From the NCBI RefSeq assembly GCF_041537905.1, contig NZ_JBGRUO010000003.1, positions 124,001 to 188,000 on the forward strand: 64,000 bases of DNA. Direction: 5' to 3'. Made by a program: the position numbers and the translations under genes. The stretch comes from Ruegeria_C sp041537905. GTDB taxonomy: Bacteria > Pseudomonadota > Alphaproteobacteria > Rhodobacterales > Rhodobacteraceae. Within the stretch, counting starts at the first letter, position 1, and each line of letters opens with the position of its first letter. The notes below the pieces were generated by a model. It was not told where the DNA came from. It worked only from the letters and a program-made list of their open reading frames with translations, and did not search any database. Shown here in pieces: positions 33,915 through 43,364 of this stretch.

Positions 33915-34568
33915 TCAGAGGATTTTCTGACCGGTCTTTGCCCAATCCGCCAGAAACGCTTCCAACCCTTTGTCCGTCAGCGGGTGATCGGCCAGTTTCT
34001 TGATCACGCCCGGAGGGGCGGTGATCACGTCCGCGCCGATGCGGGCGCTTTCGGTGACGTGGTTCACGGTCCGGATCGAGGCTGCGAGGATCTGGGTTTC
34101 GAACCCGTAATTGTCATAGATCTCGCGGATATCGGCGATCAGGTCCATGCCGTCCATGTTGATATCGTCCAGCCGCCCGATGAAGGGCGAGATGAAGGTC
34201 GCCCCCGCCTTGGCCGCGATCAGCGCCTGATTGGCCGAGAAGCAGAGCGTCACGTTGACCATGTGGCCTTCGTCAGTGAGCGTCTTGCAGGTTTTCAGGC
34301 CGGCCCAGGTCAGCGGTACCTTCACGGCGATGTTTGGCGCGATCTTGGCCAGCTTGCGGCCTTCGGCGATCATGTCGTCGGCTTCTGTGGCGACAACCTC
34401 AGCCGAAACGGGCCCGCCGATCAGGTCGCAGATTTCCTTGGTCACTTCCAGAATGTCGCGGCCCGATTTCAGGATCAGCGAGGGGTTGGTGGTCACTCCA
34501 TCGACCATGCCCAGATCGTTCAGCTCGGCAATCGCTTCGATTTCGGCGGTGTCTACAAAGAATTTCAT
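33915..34568 (-). CDS. fsa: Fructose-6-phosphate aldolase / transaldolase family (TalC-type)
   Basis: A 217-residue transaldolase-like barrel with the Schiff-base lysine K83 (AVKVPLT), and motifs TTNPSL (26-31) and FIGRLDD (about 127-133). Single-domain short form, annotated either as FSA or transaldolase; chemistry (DHAP-free transfer versus aldol cleavage) cannot be decided from sequence. Divergent from priA with 128 bases between, and closed by the terminator at 33865-33891. Confidence 0.9.
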   Translation of the reverse strand: MKFFVDTAEIEAIAELNDLGMVDGVTTNPSLILKSGRDILEVTKEICDLIGGPVSAEVVATEADDMIAEGRKLAKIAPNIAVKVPLTWAGLKTCKTLTDEGHMVNVTLCFSANQALIAAKAGATFISPFIGRLDDINMDGMDLIADIREIYDNYGFETQILAASIRTVNHVTESARIGADVITAPPGVIKKLADHPLTDKGLEAFLADWAKTGQKIL

Positions 34569-34696
34569 GGCGGCGGTCCTTTGATGGGTTGGCGCGGGAT
34601 CGGCTTGGCTTTACCTCATAGGGACCCGTGCGGAAACCCCCTGAATCAGAGGTTTCGTTAGCGCAAACATGATTTCTGCCCGAAAGAGGCCATTTC

Positions 34697-36892
34697 TTGG
34701 ACGATCCCGGCTTTTTTGACGAAGGTGCTCTGGTTGCGGTTCTGACCGCGCAGCCGCTGGACCGGCTGCTGGATTACAAGGCCCCCGAAGGCGGGTGTTT
34801 TCAGGGTGCCTTTGTGGAGGTGCCGCTGGGGCCGCGCAAGGTTCTTGGCGTGGTCTGGGGGCCGGGCCGCGGTGATTATGATCGCTCAAAAATCCGCTCG
34901 GTGATCCGGGTGCTGGATGTGGCGCCGATGCGAGCCGAGATGCAGAGCTTTCTGGGCCGCGCCGCCGATTACACGCTGACACCCATGTCCGCCATGCTGC
35001 GCCTTGCCACCCGCGCGCCCGGTCTGGGCGATCCGCCCTCGATGCGCAAGATCTACCGTTTGGGCGACACCACCCCGGATCGTATGACCGACGCCCGCAC
35101 ACGGGTGCTGGAGGTGTTGCGCGACTATGGTGGGCTGGCCTTTACACTCAAGGAACTGGCCGAGATGGCGGGCGTGACCTCCTCGGTGGTCAAGGGGCTG
35201 GCCAAGCTGGGCGCGGTGCGCGAAGAAGACAGCCCCCGCGATCTGCCCTTTCCCCATCTCGACCCCGATCTGCCCGGCAAGGCCCTGACCGAGGATCAGC
35301 AGGACGGGGCCGACGCCTTGCGCGCCGCCATCCGGTCCGAGCGCTACGGGACCACACTGCTGAAAGGCGTGACCGGCTCGGGTAAGACCGAAGTGTATCT
35401 GGAGGCGGTGGTCGAAGCGCTGCGCATGGGCAAACAGGCGCTGGTGCTGTTGCCCGAGATCGCCTTGACTGCTGAGTTCCTCACAAGGGTCGAGGCCCGA
35501 TTCGGCGCGCGCCCGGCCGAATGGCACTCGGGTGCGACCATGACCGAGCGCCGCCGTATCTGGCGGATGGTCGGGCAGGGCGATGCGCAGCTTGTGGTTG
35601 GCGCGCGCTCGGCGCTCTTCCTGCCGTTCCAGAATCTCGGCCTGATCATCGTCGATGAGGAACACGACACCTCCTACAAACAGGAAGACGGAGTACTCTA
35701 TAACGCGCGCGACATGGCGGTGCTGCGCGCCGCGATCTGTGGGGCGCGGGTGGTGCTGGCCAGCGCCACACCCTCGCTGGAAAGCTGGGCCAATGCCGAA
35801 GCGGGCAAATATGACCGCTTGGAACTGACCGCACGCTTCGGGGCGGCGGTGCTGCCCGAGATGCGCGCCATCGACATGCGGGCCGAGCAGATGCCGGCGG
35901 CAAGCTGGATTTCACCCTCGTTGCGGCGCGCGGTGACAGACCGGTTGGAGAAGGGCGAACAGTCGCTTCTGTTCATCAACCGGCGTGGCTATGCGCCGGT
36001 GACGCTCTGCCGGGCTTGCGGTCAGCAGATCGGTTGCGATCACTGCGATGCGCGTATGGTCGAGCACCGGTTCCTGAAACGGCTGATGTGCCACCAATGC
36101 GGCGAGACCAAGCCGATCCCCGATACCTGCCCTTCGTGTCAGGCCGAAGATCGGCTTGCCCCGGTCGGCCCCGGTATCGAGCGGCTGGCCGAAGAGGCCG
36201 AGACCGTGTTCCCGGAGGCAAAGATCGCGGTGCTGAGCTCGGACATGTTCGGCTCGGCCCGCGCCCTGAAGGCCAAGATCGAAGAGATTGCCGAAGGGGA
36301 CGCCGATATCATCATCGGGACGCAGCTGGTCGCCAAGGGGCACAATTTTCCCAACCTGACGCTGGTGGGCGTGATCGACGCCGATCTGGGGTTGCAAGGC
36401 TCGGACCTGCGCGCGGCCGAGCGGACCTTTCAGCTGATGCGGCAGGTGGCCGGGCGGGCAGGGCGCGCCGAACGGCCCGGAACCGCACTATTGCAGAGTT
36501 TCCAGCCCGAACATCCCGTGATCCGCGCGATCCTGTCCGGTGATGAGACCGGGTTCTGGAAGGCCGAAGCCGCCGAGCGGCAGGCGGCGGGCGTACCGCC
36601 TTTCGGGCGCATGGCGGGGATCATCCTGTCGGGCAGCGATGCCGGGCAGGTCTTTGATACTGGCAACATCCTGGCGCGAAACGACATGGCCATCCGCCAG
36701 ATCGGCGCTCAGGTCTTTGGCCCGGCCCCGGCGCCGATCGCGCGCATCCGGGGGCGGCACCGGGTTCGGCTGCTGGTCAAGGCCCCAAAAGGCGCCGCGC
36801 TGCAGGAGGCAATCTCGCGCTGGATCGCACCGTTGCGCCTGAAGGGCGACCTGCGCCTGAGTGTCGATATCGACCCGCAGAGTTTTTACTGA
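34697..36892 (+). CDS. priA: Primosomal protein N', replication restart helicase PriA
   Basis: A 731-residue superfamily 2 helicase that reloads DnaB at collapsed forks. Walker A GVTGSGKT is at about residues 224-231, the DEEHD box follows, and the zinc-binding cysteine cluster CRACGQQIGCDHC to CPSC lies between about 438 and 485. A TTG start is used, seven bases after AGAGG; no in-frame ATG is better placed. Length matches the family. Confidence 0.95.
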   Translation: MDDPGFFDEGALVAVLTAQPLDRLLDYKAPEGGCFQGAFVEVPLGPRKVLGVVWGPGRGDYDRSKIRSVIRVLDVAPMRAEMQSFLGRAADYTLTPMSAMLRLATRAPGLGDPPSMRKIYRLGDTTPDRMTDARTRVLEVLRDYGGLAFTLKELAEMAGVTSSVVKGLAKLGAVREEDSPRDLPFPHLDPDLPGKALTEDQQDGADALRAAIRSERYGTTLLKGVTGSGKTEVYLEAVVEALRMGKQALVLLPEIALTAEFLTRVEARFGARPAEWHSGATMTERRRIWRMVGQGDAQLVVGARSALFLPFQNLGLIIVDEEHDTSYKQEDGVLYNARDMAVLRAAICGARVVLASATPSLESWANAEAGKYDRLELTARFGAAVLPEMRAIDMRAEQMPAASWISPSLRRAVTDRLEKGEQSLLFINRRGYAPVTLCRACGQQIGCDHCDARMVEHRFLKRLMCHQCGETKPIPDTCPSCQAEDRLAPVGPGIERLAEEAETVFPEAKIAVLSSDMFGSARALKAKIEEIAEGDADIIIGTQLVAKGHNFPNLTLVGVIDADLGLQGSDLRAAERTFQLMRQVAGRAGRAERPGTALLQSFQPEHPVIRAILSGDETGFWKAEAAERQAAGVPPFGRMAGIILSGSDAGQVFDTGNILARNDMAIRQIGAQVFGPAPAPIARIRGRHRVRLLVKAPKGAALQEAISRWIAPLRLKGDLRLSVDIDPQSFY

Positions 36893-36928
36893 CCGCTGCC
36901 CCGCCATCCACCGTGTCGATGAGGGCCG

Positions 36929-37621
36929 TTAAGGATCGGCTTTTGTCAGCAGGCAGGTGAACCTGCGTCGCGCGCGATAGTCATCACAGCCCGGTGCCGC
37001 GCCAACATCCGACCAATCGCACCATTTCACGCTATAGTCGAAACAGTCGGCTATGGATTCTATCGCCCCCCGGCTAGGGGTTCCGACCGCCGAATACCGC
37101 TGGCCTTCGACCTCGGCGATGGCGTTGTTCGGCTCCCAGGTTTTTTCCTTACGCACCCTGATGATCGGCTCGTCCAGATCGTCAATCGTGCTGTCGATCA
37201 CGATGACCTTGGGTGAGAGCGCATCCATCAGCTTCAGCATCCCGTAGTGATCGTAGATGTGATAGAAAAAGCCCAGGTTCAGAATGACGTCGAAAGACTG
37301 TTTCTCGGCAATAAGCTGCGGCATCACGTCGAAGGCGTTGCCGATGATGTAGCGGTGGTTCTTTCCCGCCAAAAGCTTGCCGCCCCGCGCCGCGCTTTCC
37401 TGGCGCCCTTCGATCCCCAAAGTTTCAGCAGCACCCAATTGCTGCGCGGCCCAGGACCAGAACCCAAATCGTGCGCCCAGATCCAATACCCGGCCGCCTT
37501 TCAGGGCTTCGTGATCAAATGAGAATATCCGCTTTGCGCGGTTGTTCATCCGGGAAAGGTATTTCTCTTTCCAGAAGAAGCCGTATTTGTTTATCTCAGC
37601 GGAAAAGACGTCATTTTTCAT
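36929..37621 (-). CDS. SAM-dependent methyltransferase-like protein
   Basis: A 230-residue protein with motif I VLDLGARFGFWSW (about 45-57) and the ILNLGFFYHIYDHYG segment (about 112-126) that resembles DUF1698/tRNA-wobble or small-molecule methyltransferase folds. Local base composition is more AT-rich than neighbours, and the gene is isolated, convergent with priA and divergent from the MFS gene. This may mark recent acquisition. Substrate unknown. Confidence 0.78.
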   Translation of the reverse strand: MKNDVFSAEINKYGFFWKEKYLSRMNNRAKRIFSFDHEALKGGRVLDLGARFGFWSWAAQQLGAAETLGIEGRQESAARGGKLLAGKNHRYIIGNAFDVMPQLIAEKQSFDVILNLGFFYHIYDHYGMLKLMDALSPKVIVIDSTIDDLDEPIIRVRKEKTWEPNNAIAEVEGQRYSAVGTPSRGAIESIADCFDYSVKWCDWSDVGAAPGCDDYRARRRFTCLLTKADP

Positions 37622-37847
37622 ACTGCTAATTTCCTGACCTATATGCCTGAGATGGAAACGCGAATCTGGTACTGAAGCAAGTTAGAATTGGAGTGGTTTG
37701 GCATCCTATGATCGCTCGATAGGTAATGAGCGCACCTCCTAGCGCGGATCAGGTCCAGGTGCTTCGGGCATGTGCATCAGCGCAGATGCTCTGCGCATGG
37801 CCATCTTGCATCTCGCCAAATCCGCATTATGGGCGTAAGCACGCCTT

Positions 37848-39080
37848 ATGTTCAGACCCTTGCCCCTCGACCAAGCAGGCGATCTGCCGTTCTGGCGGCG
37901 CCCTGTTGCGCTGTTGTTCCTGATGGCGCTGACCATGCCGATTGCCTTCAACGGCTGGAGCGCGCTGTTGAACAATTTCGTCATCGAGGTGGCCAATTTC
38001 GACGGGGCGGATATCGGCCTGCTGCATACGGTGCGCGAGATTCCGGGGTTTCTGGCCGTTGGCGTGATCGCTGTGATCATTTTCGTGCGAGAACAAGTTC
38101 TGGCGATGATTTCGCTGGTCATGCTGGGCGTGGCCACAGCGGTAACCGCCTGGTTTCCATCGCTGGGCGGACTGCTCTTCGTCACGCTCATCAGCTCGAT
38201 CGGTTTTCACTATTACGAAACCGTCAACCAGTCGCTGCAACTGCAATGGCTGCCCAAGGACCGCGCGCCGCAGATCCTGGGCTGGCTGGTGGCGGCCGGA
38301 TCTGCCTCAACGCTGGTGGTTTATGGGTTGATCGTGCTGACCTGGGAGCGGTTCGACCTGTCTTATGATCTGGTCTTCATGCTGACCGGCGGGGCAACCG
38401 CAGTGCTGGCAATTTTTGCGATGCTGGCCTATCCGCAATTCGACGCCCCCACACCGCAGACCAAAAAGATCGTTCTGCGCCGTCGCTATTGGCTCTATTA
38501 CGCATTGCAGTTCATGGCCGGTGCCCGGCGGCAGATTTTCATCGTGTTTGCCGGTTTCATGATGGTCGAACGGTTTGGTTTCGACGTCCATGAACTGACC
38601 GGCCTCTACCTGATCAACTTGCTCATCAACATGAGCGTTGCGCCCTTGCTGGGCCGCGCTGTTGCAAGGTTCGGTGAGCGCCGCACGCTGATCTTCGAAT
38701 ATGCAGGGCTGGCCATCGTGTTTGCCGCTTATGGCGGGATCTACTGGTTCGGCTGGGGCGTGGTGCTGGCGGCGACGCTTTACGTGATCGACCATATTCT
38801 CTTTGCGCTGGCCTTCGCGCTCAAGACCTATTTCCAGAAGATCGCTGATCCGGCCGATATCGCACCCACCGCTGCGGTGGCCTTCACCATCAACCATATC
38901 GCGGCAGTGTTCCTGCCCGCGGCTTTGGGGTTGCTCTGGGTGGTGTCGCCGGGCGCGGTCTTTGTGCTGGCTGCGATGATGGCGATGGTGTCGCTGCTGC
39001 TGTCACTGCTGATCCCGCGCAATCCCGAGCCCGGCCATGAAACCGTGTTCTCGCGCCCGCTGCCCGCCGCCGCCGAGTGA
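37848..39080 (+). CDS. MFS transporter
   Basis: A 410-residue permease with about twelve hydrophobic helices. Charged loop after helix 6 (QTKKIVLRRRYW, about 204-215) is as expected. No substrate motif is recognised. The gene is preceded by a 226-base gap (37622-37847) holding no obvious gene or RNA. It is likely a single transcriptional unit, or it is read through into prmA, which begins 70 bases later. Confidence 0.88.
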   Translation: MFRPLPLDQAGDLPFWRRPVALLFLMALTMPIAFNGWSALLNNFVIEVANFDGADIGLLHTVREIPGFLAVGVIAVIIFVREQVLAMISLVMLGVATAVTAWFPSLGGLLFVTLISSIGFHYYETVNQSLQLQWLPKDRAPQILGWLVAAGSASTLVVYGLIVLTWERFDLSYDLVFMLTGGATAVLAIFAMLAYPQFDAPTPQTKKIVLRRRYWLYYALQFMAGARRQIFIVFAGFMMVERFGFDVHELTGLYLINLLINMSVAPLLGRAVARFGERRTLIFEYAGLAIVFAAYGGIYWFGWGVVLAATLYVIDHILFALAFALKTYFQKIADPADIAPTAAVAFTINHIAAVFLPAALGLLWVVSPGAVFVLAAMMAMVSLLLSLLIPRNPEPGHETVFSRPLPAAAE

Positions 39081-39150
39081 CGGTGCCCAAGACCGCTTGA
39101 CCTTGCGCCTGCGCGGGCCTAGGCGCTGGGGCGCAGATCAGGAGAGCCCC

Positions 39151-40023
39151 ATGCCCACATTCACCGCCCTGACAACCCTCGAAGGGAAATCCGCCGCCGA
39201 TGCGCTGGGCGAGGCGCTGGAACGGCTTCAGCCCGAACCCACCGGTGTTGGTGTTTTCGAAGTCGAGGATGGGTCCGGCCTGTGGGAGGTCGGCGGCTAT
39301 TTCATCGAAACACCGGACGAGGCCGGGCTGGCCCTGCTGGCGACGGCCTTCGGCGCGAAACCCTTTGTCGTTTCGGAACTGCCCGAAACCGACTGGGTCG
39401 CTCATGTGCGCCGCGAGCTGGCCCCGGTTGAGGCGGGCCGCTTCTTTGTCTACGGCTCACATGATGCCGACAAGGTGCCCGCCGATGCGATCCCGCTGCT
39501 GATTGAGGCGGCGATGGCTTTCGGCACCGGCCATCACGGCACCACGCTGGGCTGTCTGCGCGCGCTTGATGGGCTGATCGGAGAGGGGTTCGAGGCGAGT
39601 AAGGTCGCTGATATCGGCTGCGGCACCGCCGTGCTGGCGATGGCAGCGGCGCGGGTCTGGGACGGCACGATACTGGCCAGCGATATCGATCAGGTCGCGG
39701 TCGATGTGGCCGAGGCCAATCTGAGCGCCAACGGCATGGCAGGCACGGTCCGCTGCGTCGAGGCTGCTGGGTTCGACCATGCCGAACTGACCGCCAATGC
39801 GCCTTATGACCTGATTTTCGCCAATATCCTGAAAGGCCCGCTGATCGCGCTTGCACCGGAGATTTCGGCCCATCTGCGCCCCGCAGGCTATGCGATTCTG
39901 TCAGGGATTCTCAACGAACAGGCCTCTGACGTGGTCCAGGTTTATTCCCAGAACGGAACCAATCTGGTGCGTAGCGAGGAGATTGGTGAATGGACAACGC
40001 TCGTTGTCCAGAAAAAGCCATAG
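39151..40023 (+). CDS. prmA: Ribosomal protein L11 methyltransferase
   Basis: A 290-residue enzyme methylating lysines of L11. The SAM motif VADIGCGTAVLAM and the N-terminal L11-targeting domain are present, together with the FGTGHHGTT block (about 124-132) specific to PrmA. The start ATG at 39151 follows CAGGAGAGCCCC. Confidence 0.93.
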   Translation: MPTFTALTTLEGKSAADALGEALERLQPEPTGVGVFEVEDGSGLWEVGGYFIETPDEAGLALLATAFGAKPFVVSELPETDWVAHVRRELAPVEAGRFFVYGSHDADKVPADAIPLLIEAAMAFGTGHHGTTLGCLRALDGLIGEGFEASKVADIGCGTAVLAMAAARVWDGTILASDIDQVAVDVAEANLSANGMAGTVRCVEAAGFDHAELTANAPYDLIFANILKGPLIALAPEISAHLRPAGYAILSGILNEQASDVVQVYSQNGTNLVRSEEIGEWTTLVVQKKP

Positions 40024-40115
40024 TTTATCCCGCTTTATAAGGCATTTGAGCGATTTGCCCTTGTTTCGTCGTAATTGAGCCGTAGCCTGATCATCACTTT
40101 CGTGGGGGAAGAGGG

Positions 40116-40472
40116 ATGGAGGCTTCGATGGTCGATTGCCACATGGATTTTGATAGGCGCGTTGCACGCCTGAACAAGAAGCATCAGGCGATGGCGCGCG
40201 GATATACTGCGCGCATGCGCCCGGACGGTCTGGTTGTTGTGAAACCTAAGCGCATGCGGCTGGCGATTTCGCCGCGCAGCCTGTTTCTGTTTATCGGGGC
40301 GTTTTTCCTGTTCAAGGGGTTCATCCTCGCCAATCTCGGGACGGCGACCTATGACGAGCGCCTTGATCGGCTGTGGAACGGAACCGGCGTTGAAATTGCC
40401 GGGGCTTTCGTGATGCAGATCGACCCGATCAGCCAGTTGATCGCCAATCAGATCGGTCCGGTTCTGCGCTGA
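40116..40472 (+). CDS. Small one-helix membrane protein, unknown function
   Basis: A 118-residue protein with a basic N-terminal half (about residues 12-50; RRVARLNKKHQ, PKRMRLA), one hydrophobic helix (about 55-75) and a soluble tail. I do not recognise it; similar-sized proteins of this form are common near prmA in Rhodobacterales. A start at 40128 with GGAGG five bases upstream is equally possible. It ends before the bidirectional terminator at 40491-40532. Confidence 0.7.
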   Translation: MEASMVDCHMDFDRRVARLNKKHQAMARGYTARMRPDGLVVVKPKRMRLAISPRSLFLFIGAFFLFKGFILANLGTATYDERLDRLWNGTGVEIAGAFVMQIDPISQLIANQIGPVLR

Positions 40473-40490
40473 TCACTGACAGAGTTCTGA

Positions 40491-40532
40491 ACAGAAAACG
40501 CCGCGTGATCAGCATCACGCGGCGTTTTCTGT
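40491..40532. terminator. Bidirectional intrinsic terminator
   Basis: Arms 40491-40509 and 40514-40532 form a perfect 19-bp stem with a four-base loop. A-tract on the left (AAAA) and T-tract on the right (TTTT) inside the arms permit termination both for the plus-strand 118-residue gene and for the minus-strand DUF1127 gene that converge here. Confidence 0.92.
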
Positions 40533-40566
40533 GTCCATCCCAACCGGGGAGAAGGGATGAGTTTGC

Positions 40567-40785
40567 TCAGTAGTCGCGCCCGCTCAGTGCAACATCGTCG
40601 ATGTCGCCGCGGCACATGCCGATATCGTCCAGCTCGCGGTCGCTCAGACCAGCCAGAGCGTTGCGGGTGATACGCGCGTCATTCCAATCGATGATCGCGG
40701 TTGCCCAAGCGGCGATTGTTGCGCCGATACGGCCAACGAGGCCGAACGAGCCAAAGGTGGTGCGGGTGGTGTCCAGTGCAGCCAT
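40567..40785 (-). CDS. DUF1127 domain small protein
   Basis: A 72-residue protein with the DUF1127 C-terminal signature NALAGLSDRELDDIGMCRGDI (about residues 42-62). DUF1127 proteins in alphaproteobacteria modulate RNA turnover and phosphate/carbon responses, and are often stress-controlled. A strong 19-bp terminator closes the gene. An AT-rich inverted repeat at 40864-40888 lies upstream. Confidence 0.88.
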   Translation of the reverse strand: MAALDTTRTTFGSFGLVGRIGATIAAWATAIIDWNDARITRNALAGLSDRELDDIGMCRGDIDDVALSGRDY

Positions 40786-41109
40786 ATCCTGATCCTTCTG
40801 TGCGTGTTATAAGTTCGTCGTAAAGCGCATCTAGGGTGCTCAATTTTTCGCCACAAGAGACAATTTTTGCATGTGTCATATGCAAAAAGTGCATATCTCT
40901 AACACGTTGAAATCTATCTGTAACATTCGTGAATTCTGCTTCAGAAACACGTCGTTTTAGGCTCTTTGATGGGTCGTTTTCAGGCCGGGTGTCGCGGGCT
41001 GAACAGGCGGTGTCGTTTTTGTTTACCGGTCCAATTCTCTTGGAAAATGTTCGCGTTTCGTGCTACTGCGTCAAAAAAGTCATAAGAGCAGGGCGGGCCG
41101 GGACAAAAT
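40786..41109. promoter_or_regulatory. Divergent regulatory region between DUF1127 gene and ruvC
   Basis: No gene is seen in these 324 bases. Two features stand out: a 9-bp inverted repeat TTTTTGCAT / ATGCAAAAA (40864-40872 and 40880-40888) about 80 bases from the DUF1127 start, and GTTC-N7-GTGC at 41049-41063, one base off the alphaproteobacterial LexA box, 47 bases before ruvC. Confidence 0.45.
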
Positions 41110-41607
41110 ATGCGGATATTGGGCATTGATCCGGGGTTGAGAACCATGGGGTGGGGCGTCATCGAATCGCATGGCAGCCGGTTGAGCCATATCGCAAATG
41201 GCTTGTGCAAGTCCTCGGGTGATGATCTGGGCGCGCGGCTGCTGTCACTGCATGAGCAACTGGTGGACGTGATCGCCCGCTACACGCCGGATCATGCCGC
41301 CATCGAGCAGACCTTCGTGAACAAGGACGGGGCCGGGACGCTGAAACTGGGACAGGCCCGCGGCGTTGCTTTGCTGTCCCTGGCGCAGGCGGGGCTGTCG
41401 ATCGGGGAATACGCGCCGAACCGGGTGAAGAAGACGGTGGTGGGGGCGGGGCATGCCGAAAAGGAACAGGTCCTTTATATGGTCAAGCTGCAATTGCCGG
41501 GATGCGAACCCGCCGGGCCGGATGCCGCGGATGCGCTGGCCATTGCCATGTGCCACGCCCATTACGGCGGCAGGCCCGCGCTGCAACTGCGCGAGGTGGG
41601 GACATGA
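41110..41607 (+). CDS. ruvC: Holliday junction resolvase RuvC
   Basis: A 165-residue endonuclease. The catalytic acidic residues are D7, E66, D138 and D141, spaced as in E. coli RuvC. It cuts Holliday junctions on the RuvAB branch migration complex encoded next; its stop overlaps the ruvA start. Confidence 0.96.
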   Translation: MRILGIDPGLRTMGWGVIESHGSRLSHIANGLCKSSGDDLGARLLSLHEQLVDVIARYTPDHAAIEQTFVNKDGAGTLKLGQARGVALLSLAQAGLSIGEYAPNRVKKTVVGAGHAEKEQVLYMVKLQLPGCEPAGPDAADALAIAMCHAHYGGRPALQLREVGT

Positions 41608-42278
41608 TTGGCAAGCTCACCGGACGGCTGGATTACCGCGCCCCTGACCACATTCTGATCGACGTGCGCGGGGTTGGCTATATCGTCTATTGCTCCGATC
41701 GTACCCTGGCCGCGCTGCCCGGCGTGGGTGAGGCGGTCTCGCTCTATACCGACATGGTCGTGCGCGAAGACCTGATGCAGCTCTACGGCTTTCTCTCGCT
41801 GGTGGAAAAGGAATGGCACCGGCTGCTGTGTTCGGTGCAGGGGGTTGGGGCAAAGGTCTCATTGGCGATTCTGGGCACGCTGGGTCCCGATGGCGTCAGC
41901 CGGGCGATCGCGCTGGGCGACTGGGCCTCGGTCAAGGCAGCCAAAGGCGTTGGCCCCAAAACCGCGCAGCGCGTGGTGCTGGACCTGAAGGACAAGGCAC
42001 CGGGCGTCATGGCGATGGGCGGCACCATTGCCGAGGCCACGGACGGCCCGGCGCTGGAGGTGGTTGACCCCGCTGAACCCGCGCTCAAGCCGGCGGCCCC
42101 AAAACCGCCCAGGCGCAATGCAACCGCGCAGGCGGATGCGCTCTCGGCGTTGGCCAATCTGGGCTATGGTCCGGGCGACGCAGCGGCAGCCGTGGCCGAA
42201 GCGGCGGGCGCCAGCCCAGAGGCCGGAACCTCGGACCTGACCCGGGCGGCGTTGCAGCTTCTGGCACCGAAAGGCTAA
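41604..42278 (+). CDS. ruvA: Holliday junction branch migration protein RuvA
   Basis: A 224-residue junction-binding protein: N-terminal OB fold, two helix-hairpin-helix motifs (QGVGAKVSLAILG at about 81-93 and KGVGPKTAQRVVLDL), and a C-terminal domain after an Ala/Pro-rich linker. Slightly longer than the 203-residue E. coli protein owing to the linker. Start overlaps ruvC by four bases. Confidence 0.95.
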   Translation: MIGKLTGRLDYRAPDHILIDVRGVGYIVYCSDRTLAALPGVGEAVSLYTDMVVREDLMQLYGFLSLVEKEWHRLLCSVQGVGAKVSLAILGTLGPDGVSRAIALGDWASVKAAKGVGPKTAQRVVLDLKDKAPGVMAMGGTIAEATDGPALEVVDPAEPALKPAAPKPPRRNATAQADALSALANLGYGPGDAAAAVAEAAGASPEAGTSDLTRAALQLLAPKG

Positions 42279-42281
42279 GCG

Positions 42282-43301
42282 ATGATCGACGCCGATCCCA
42301 CCATCCGACCCGAGCCCTTGCCCGAAGACAATGACCGCGCCCTGCGCCCGCAGGGCCTGAGCGAGTTCATCGGTCAGGCCGAGGCACGCGCCAATCTGCG
42401 GGTCTTCATCCAGTCGGCCCGCCAGCGCGGCGAGGCGATGGATCACACCCTGTTTCATGGGCCCCCTGGCTTGGGCAAAACCACGCTGGCGCAGATCATG
42501 GCGCGCGAATTGGGCGTCAGTTTCCGCATGACCTCGGGGCCCGTTCTGGCCAAGGCGGGCGATCTGGCGGCGATCCTGACCAATCTGGAAGCGCGCGATG
42601 TGCTGTTCATCGACGAAATCCATCGCCTGAACCCTGCGGTGGAAGAGGTGCTGTATCCGGCGATGGAGGATTTCGAGCTTGATCTGGTGATCGGCGAAGG
42701 CCCCGCCGCGCGCACCGTGCGGATCGAACTGCAACCCTTCACACTGGTGGGGGCTACGACGCGGATGGGGCTGCTGACAACGCCGCTGCGCGACCGCTTT
42801 GGCATTCCCACGCGGCTGCAATTCTACACAGTCGATGAGTTGCACGAGATCGTCACCCGCAACGCCCGCAAACTGGGTGCACCTGCCGATGATGCAGGCG
42901 CGCGCGAGATTGCGCGGCGCTCACGCGGCACCCCCCGGATCGCGGGCCGCCTGCTGCGCCGGGTGGTTGATTTTGCTGTGGTCGAGGGCGACGGGTACAT
43001 CACCCGCGAATTGGCCGACAGTTCCCTGACCCGGCTCGGCGTCGACAATCTGGGCCTGGACGGGGCTGACCGGCGCTATCTGAAACTGATCGCGGAGAAC
43101 TATGCAGGCGGTCCCGTCGGCATCGAGACCTTGTCAGCGGCGCTCAGCGAAAGCAGGGATTCGCTGGAAGAGGTGATCGAGCCCTACTTGCTGCAGCAAG
43201 GTCTGATCCAGCGGACACCGCGCGGACGGATGCTGGCACAGAAAGCCTGGGCGCATCTGGGCCTGCCCATGCCCAAACGGCAAAGCGATCTCTTTGGTTG
43301 A
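42282..43301 (+). CDS. ruvB: Holliday junction ATPase RuvB
   Basis: A 339-residue AAA+ motor. Walker A GPPGLGKT is at residues 60-67, followed by the LFIDEIHRL Walker B, sensor 1 and the C-terminal winged helix with GLIQRTPRGR. Three bases after ruvA. Drives branch migration with RuvA. Confidence 0.97.
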   Translation: MIDADPTIRPEPLPEDNDRALRPQGLSEFIGQAEARANLRVFIQSARQRGEAMDHTLFHGPPGLGKTTLAQIMARELGVSFRMTSGPVLAKAGDLAAILTNLEARDVLFIDEIHRLNPAVEEVLYPAMEDFELDLVIGEGPAARTVRIELQPFTLVGATTRMGLLTTPLRDRFGIPTRLQFYTVDELHEIVTRNARKLGAPADDAGAREIARRSRGTPRIAGRLLRRVVDFAVVEGDGYITRELADSSLTRLGVDNLGLDGADRRYLKLIAENYAGGPVGIETLSAALSESRDSLEEVIEPYLLQQGLIQRTPRGRMLAQKAWAHLGLPMPKRQSDLFG

Positions 43302-43364
43302 AGCCATGCGCCGGACCTTCTATGCCATCGGCGGCAATTGTTTCGCAATCAGAAGGGGCCGGGC

